From Chloroflexota bacterium (GTDB taxonomy: Bacteria > Chloroflexota > Anaerolineae > UBA3071), in NCBI GenBank assembly GCA_014383605.1, contig JACNHM010000380.1:1-8919 (forward strand): a stretch of DNA of 8,919 nucleotides. The letters run 5' to 3'. Below are positions 6,648 to 8,919 of this stretch, one piece after another. The translations under genes and the position numbers were made by a program. Positions within the stretch are counted from its first letter, which is position 1. Each line of letters starts with the position of its first letter. The notes beneath the pieces are model-generated. The model was not told where the DNA came from and did not search any database. It was given only the letters and a program-made list of their open reading frames with translations.

Positions 6648-7427
6648 CTACTTCTCGCCGACGAACAGCCCATATCCCGCGTACTGAAACACTTCCGATG
6701 GCACATCGAACATCTCCTTGATGGACTGCCTGATTGCTGGATTCGTGATGTACAGACGCAGCGCCCGGCCCCAGGCTCTCAGAATCCACCACCAACCGAT
6801 CCACTGTATTCGGCTCTTGACTTCCGTGCGGGGGTCAGTCTGGCAGATTCTCACCACCCGCTTCTGTAACCCGGATGCCTCCCAAAGCGCCTGCCAGGTC
6901 TCAATGGTCGGGATAAAAGGACCGAGTGCATCCTTAACCCGCGCAACCATCTCAGGAGATGGCTGCTTAGTCCACAAGCCCTCGTTCAGCCCAACGTAGC
7001 CACCTGGCTTTGTCACCCGCACGCATTCCCGAATCGCCCGCGCCTGGTCTTCTACGAATATAAGCACCGATTCGGCAAAGACAACGTCGAAGCGGTCTGC
7101 TTCGAAGGGCAAGTCCAACACGTCGGCCGTCCGGAACTCAACCTTGGCCTCGACCCGCTCCTCTCTTGCGCGTCGTCGTGACCATTCAATCATCTTCTCC
7201 GAAATATCCACGCCCACCACATGGCAACCGTACTTCCTGGCGATGTAGGCGGATCCGACGCCAATCCCACAGCCTACATTCAGGACTTCCCGAGCATCCC
7301 CAATGTGGCATAGCGAGAGGAGCTCGTTAGTTGCTTCAAAGCCGCCATTGTGTTTGGTGATGCCGACATAGGCCTGCATGTCGAGGAATTTTGTGTCCGA
7401 TTGAGCATTCTTTTTGGTAGTCATCAT
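6648..7427 (-). CDS. class I SAM-dependent methyltransferase, UbiE-like
   Basis: This 259-residue soluble enzyme has a Rossmann-type methyltransferase fold. Motif I is VLNVGCGIGVGS at 48-59, and the acidic residue after strand 2 is in VGVDISEKMI (71-80, Asp74). Motif II includes AD at 101-102 and FDVVFAES at 113-120. The post-motif TKPGGY is at 139-144. The C-terminal part, with a Trp-rich stretch near 209-219 (WIGWWWILRAW), may sit at a membrane or bind a hydrophobic substrate. The frame runs upstream to 7574, but those codons are the translated attC site. The ATG pair at 7427/7424 follows AGGAG by 5 or 8 bases and is the real start. The gene begins 32 bp after an attC right core, where a cassette gene would begin, yet no attC follows its stop codon. 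Confidence 0.9.
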   Translation of the reverse strand: MMTTKKNAQSDTKFLDMQAYVGITKHNGGFEATNELLSLCHIGDAREVLNVGCGIGVGSAYIARKYGCHVVGVDISEKMIEWSRRRAREERVEAKVEFRTADVLDLPFEADRFDVVFAESVLIFVEDQARAIRECVRVTKPGGYVGLNEGLWTKQPSPEMVARVKDALGPFIPTIETWQALWEASGLQKRVVRICQTDPRTEVKSRIQWIGWWWILRAWGRALRLYITNPAIRQSIKEMFDVPSEVFQYAGYGLFVGEK

Positions 7428-7459
7428 CTTCTCTCCTCTTCTCTCACTACTGTGAGCAC

Positions 7460-7587
7460 GCCTAACGACCTGCGGTTCAGCCGTCGCCGACTCTGGCAAG
7501 ACTCGCCCCGCTAACCAGAGCGATTGCTGGCAAGACGCGCCACGCACACCCACGCCGAAGGCGGTCACCTGCAACCGCTTGTTGGGC
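7460..7587 (-). other. integron attC-like recombination site (site A)
   Basis: Read on the minus strand, this 128-base site starts with R'' GCCCAAC (7587-7581) and ends with R' GTTAGGC (7466-7460), matching the RYYYAAC and GTTRRRY cores. Inside, GCGGTT at 7472-7477 pairs with AACCGC at 7573-7578, and CAG at 7478-7480 pairs with CTG at 7569-7571, leaving base 7572 unpaired. This single extrahelical base is the hallmark integron integrases use to recognise the folded strand. The unpaired central spacer is asymmetric, two bases against five. It begins 15 bp after the TcmP-like gene's stop codon, the expected cassette position. The inner loop contains an imperfect 19-base direct repeat (7493-7511 and 7527-7545) and a CTCTGG/CCAGAG hairpin. 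Confidence 0.75.
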
Positions 7588-7602
7588 GGCGTAGTGCATT
7601 TT

Positions 7603-8430
7603 TCATCTCGCTATCTTTCCAAGCCGGTAGTGGAAAACGCCCGTGGTTTTGATCAACAGTGGAATAAACCGTACCCATTGAACACGAGCCAGGCGCGGCT
7701 CAGGGCGAGTGAAGGGGAACCACTCATCGAGCAAGCAGATGCCATCGCCCCATCTTTCGAGGTCTTTGCCGCGTTTCAGAGCCCAGTGACAACGGGCGCC
7801 GATTTTGGAGCGGGCGACCCTGCGGTTGTTCGCCCAGACGAAGAAAGGCGAAAATGCATCGAAGACCAATTCCGCGCCTGGGAAATGTTCCTTCAACGTC
7901 AGCACCAACGACTTGAGCTGTGCTTCTTCAAAGTACATCAAAACACCCTCGGCCAGAAAGAGAAAAGGGCGCCGGCGATGGACACTCACCGCGTTTAGCC
8001 ACGCCCTGTCGAGCACCGAACAAGCCAGGAAATGATGGCGCGCTCCTTCACCGCCGATGAACTTCCGGCGCAGCTCAATGACTTCCGGTAAATCGAGGTC
8101 ATACCACTCCACCTGGCCATTATCCACGCGCTCAAAGCGCGCATCGAAACCGCAGCCAATATGGACCACGACCGCCTCCGGGTAGCGTGCCAGAAAATCC
8201 CGTGCATAGCGGTCGAACTCTCGATTACGAAGGACAACAGCTACCCGAACTTCCTCATCGATCTTGGCCAGGATCCGCGAGAAATCATAGTCCATCTGCT
8301 GGACCAACGCCACGGCCTTCTCGTCTTTGAGCAGGGCATCGGGGCGCTGTGATTCAATGGCTCGAATGTAGAGCGGAATGAGTAGCGTTTCAGCCATGTC
8401 GCTCAGGCTTTGGAGGGTTATCTCGGACAT
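7603..8430 (-). CDS. SAM-dependent O-methyltransferase, LCM/TcmP family
   Basis: This 275-residue enzyme matches the leucine carboxyl methyltransferase superfamily, which includes the tetracenomycin O-methyltransferase TcmP. Visible hallmarks are motif I VVHIGCGFDAR at 88-98, the acidic YDLDLPEVIELR at 110-121, and AEGVLMYF at 160-167. Length and motif spacing fit the TcmP-like bacterial branch, which methylates carboxyl groups of small molecules in characterised cases; the substrate here is unknown. Two in-frame ATGs are close together. The first (8436) directly abuts AAGGAGG with no spacer, while the second (8430) lies six bases from it, so I choose 8430. The stop codon is 15 bp before attC site A, and a second attC lies about 125 bp upstream, making this the cargo of a cassette. 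Confidence 0.9.
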   Translation of the reverse strand: MSEITLQSLSDMAETLLIPLYIRAIESQRPDALLKDEKAVALVQQMDYDFSRILAKIDEEVRVAVVLRNREFDRYARDFLARYPEAVVVHIGCGFDARFERVDNGQVEWYDLDLPEVIELRRKFIGGEGARHHFLACSVLDRAWLNAVSVHRRRPFLFLAEGVLMYFEEAQLKSLVLTLKEHFPGAELVFDAFSPFFVWANNRRVARSKIGARCHWALKRGKDLERWGDGICLLDEWFPFTRPEPRLARVQWVRFIPLLIKTTGVFHYRLGKIAR

Positions 8431-8448
8431 GTTCATCCTCCTTAAAAT

Positions 8449-8526
8449 CTAGCATTGCGCCTGCGGTTTCCCAAACTCCTGGTAATACTCTTCTTGAGAT
8501 CTGTAGAAAGATGAATTGTCAATCAT
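8449..8526 (-). CDS. possible 25-residue leader peptide gene
   Basis: An ATG at 8526 opens a 25-codon frame ending in TAG at 8449-8451, product MIDNSSFYRSQEEYY followed by ten further residues ending in Cys. It has a strong ribosome binding site, GGAGG five bases before the ATG (8532-8536), better placed than those of several real genes here. It ends 12 bases before the Shine-Dalgarno-to-start region of the methyltransferase gene. I recognise no family. It could be a translated leader that couples to the downstream gene, or the remnant of a longer gene. A still shorter overlapping frame starts in the palindrome just upstream and ends across the ATG in an ATGA overlap. Confidence 0.35.
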   Translation of the reverse strand: MIDNSSFYRSQEEYYQEFGKPQAQC

Positions 8527-8536
8527 AGCTTCCTCC

Positions 8537-8551
8537 AGATCATTTTGATCT
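8537..8551. promoter_or_regulatory. operator-like perfect palindrome
   Basis: AGATCA (8537-8542) and TGATCT (8546-8551) are exact reverse complements separated by three bases. The site lies between the end of attC site B (8556) and the ribosome binding site of the small ORF (8532-8536). That would suit a repressor-binding site or a hairpin affecting translation of the cassette. I see no clear promoter around it, so its role is inferred from position only. Confidence 0.3.
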
Positions 8552-8555
8552 AGCC

Positions 8556-8638
8556 ACCCAACGGCGCGGCGGATGAGCCGCGCGCAGCGGAGGCGCGTCA
8601 GCGCCGACGCTCGCGTCGGCTCCATCCGCTTGTTAGCC
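8556..8638 (-). other. integron attC-like recombination site (site B)
   Basis: On the minus strand this 83-base site begins with GGCTAAC (8638-8632; the second base departs from RYYYAAC) and ends with R' GTTGGGT (8562-8556). The inner arms pair over 12 bp: GCGGAT (8569-8574) with ATCCGC (8624-8629), and GAGCCG (8575-8580) with CGGCTC (8617-8622). Base 8623 is left extrahelical. The central spacer is asymmetric, six bases against two, as in site A. The terminal part folds further (GGCGC with GCGCC at 8592-8605). Only the AAC/GTT of the outer cores pair well, which is normal because the outer bases come from different cassettes. The site precedes the TcmP-like cassette. Confidence 0.75.
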
Positions 8639-8662
8639 GGAGGCGAGCGTCAGCGAGCCGAA

Positions 8663-8761
8663 GGCTAGCAAGCGGACGAAGTCCGCCGCGAAGCGCCACC
8701 GAACCTTGGTTTTGAGTGCTAGGTGGCGCGCGAAGCGGTCGGCTGCACGCCATTGTTAGCC
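8663..8761 (-). other. degenerate attC-like site with altered core (site C)
   Basis: On the minus strand it begins GGCTAAC (8761-8755), like site B, but the opposite core reads GCTAGCC (8669-8663) instead of GTTRRRY. This changes one base of the GTT at which integrases cut. An 8-bp inner stem (GCGCCACC at 8693-8700 with GGTGGCGC at 8722-8729) and partly matching flanks support a folded attC about 99 bases long. The L boxes pair poorly. Only 24 bp separate it from site B, so no gene fits between them. It may be a decayed or hybrid site. Confidence 0.4.
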
Positions 8762-8919
8762 CCGTTTAACTCTCTGAAGCCAGCCTTTTGTGTCAGTATT
8801 CATAATACACCGCGAGTAACACCCAATAGTTTGCATTTTGATGACGTAAATAGAGAGCTATATATACTTCTGAACAGCCTCGGTTAGCTTACCTAAATGG
8901 CTAGGGCCCTCGACTGTTA
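8762..8919. other. AT-richer right edge without a recognisable gene
   Basis: Base composition shifts here to clearly more AT than the rest of the window. I see no family-recognisable coding region. A minus-strand frame from an ATG near 8835 runs 26 codons and ends with TAA inside the left core of attC site C; it is probably chance. GTTAAAC on the minus strand at 8770-8764 fits GTTRRRY and lies two bases from site C, so it could be another right core or part of an attI. Otherwise this is the start of an upstream region cut by the window edge. Confidence 0.3.
8838..8866 (+). promoter_or_regulatory. possible sigma70-like promoter pointing right
   Basis: TTGATG (8838-8843) and TATATA (8861-8866) are separated by 17 bases, each matching four of six positions of the -35 and -10 consensus. 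It would transcribe away from the cassettes, out of the window. In integrons the integrase gene is often divergent from the cassettes, so the position is suggestive. The AT-rich tract also gives a TATATA on the other strand, and I cannot decide between them. Confidence 0.25.

Larger units (their letters stand above)
7466..8561 (-). mobile_element. putative integron gene cassette carrying a TcmP-like methyltransferase
   Basis: Cutting between G and TT in the right core of each flanking attC-like site defines a unit of about 1.1 kb. It contains a short leader, a 25-codon ORF, one methyltransferase gene, and the attC at the 3' end of that gene. All parts have the same orientation, as in integron cassettes. 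No integrase gene or attI site is visible in the window, so the cassette may be part of a longer array to the right or of a cluster of attC sites lacking an integrase. This rests on the folding and spacing of the two flanking sites, not on a database match. Confidence 0.6.

Noticed and set aside
7428..7574. A 49-codon N-terminal extension of the UbiE-like methyltransferase
   Set aside because: It is the translated attC site. The ATG pair at 7427/7424 has AGGAG in the right place and gives a normal N-terminus.
7579..7998. Plus-strand frame opposite the TcmP-like gene
   Set aside because: No recognisable protein features. The opposite strand has clear LCM-family motifs throughout.
8556..8761. 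One single large attC of about 206 bases instead of two adjacent sites
   Set aside because: Site B alone has complete and well-paired inner arms with an extrahelical base. The longer pairing would require ignoring this fold.

Overview
This GC-rich bacterial window reads almost entirely on the minus strand. It has two blocks. From about 5.03 kb down to 0.32 kb is a complete tripartite ABC export system: a lipoprotein HlyD/MacA-type adaptor, a double-length FtsX/MacB-type permease, and a LolD/MacB-type ATPase. From about 8.43 kb down to 5.09 kb are four consecutive methyltransferase-family genes: an LCM/TcmP-type enzyme, a UbiE-like class I enzyme, and two tandem membrane-bound isoprenylcysteine methyltransferase-like (ICMT-like) proteins. 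I cannot name the organism. The gene style and short intergenic tandem repeats would fit an environmental bacterium such as a Chloroflexota member, but that is a weak inference with no marker gene to support it.

The most unusual part is the right-hand third. The spacer between the two class I methyltransferase genes (7460-7587), and the region upstream of the first one (8556-8638), each form an integron attC-like site on the minus strand. Each has a GTTRRRY right core, a YAAC left core, a matching inner L box pair with exactly one extrahelical G, and an asymmetric unpaired central spacer. A third, degenerate site lies at 8663-8761 with the core GTT changed to GCT. The TcmP-like gene sits between two attC sites with its stop codon 15 bp before its own attC, which is the layout of a mobile gene cassette of about 1.1 kb. 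No integrase gene is in the window, so this is either the inside of a longer array or a cluster of attC sites lacking an integrase (CALIN). A 25-codon ORF with a good ribosome binding site and an operator-like palindrome sit at the front of this cassette.

In the transport block, all three gene junctions that touch the transporter genes (1191-1256, 3510-3557, 5047-5081) are built of seven-base repeats. The repeat unit differs at each junction, and at two of them the units run in both orientations and can fold into hairpins. The repeats run into the stop codons of the permease and the adaptor, and they create a false upstream GTG start for the permease. The block ends at a perfect 21-bp hairpin (234-281), probably a bidirectional terminator. 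To its left is a mostly empty spacer, with perhaps the last 19 codons of a convergent plus-strand gene at 1-60.

Likely working model: the adaptor is anchored outside the membrane by an N-terminal lipid. It couples to a single-chain permease with two FtsX modules, powered by the ATPase, to export an unknown substrate or act on envelope lipids or proteins. Nothing in the sequence shows that the methyltransferases serve this transporter. They are co-oriented and tightly packed, but the attC sites suggest that at least one of them arrived as a cassette.
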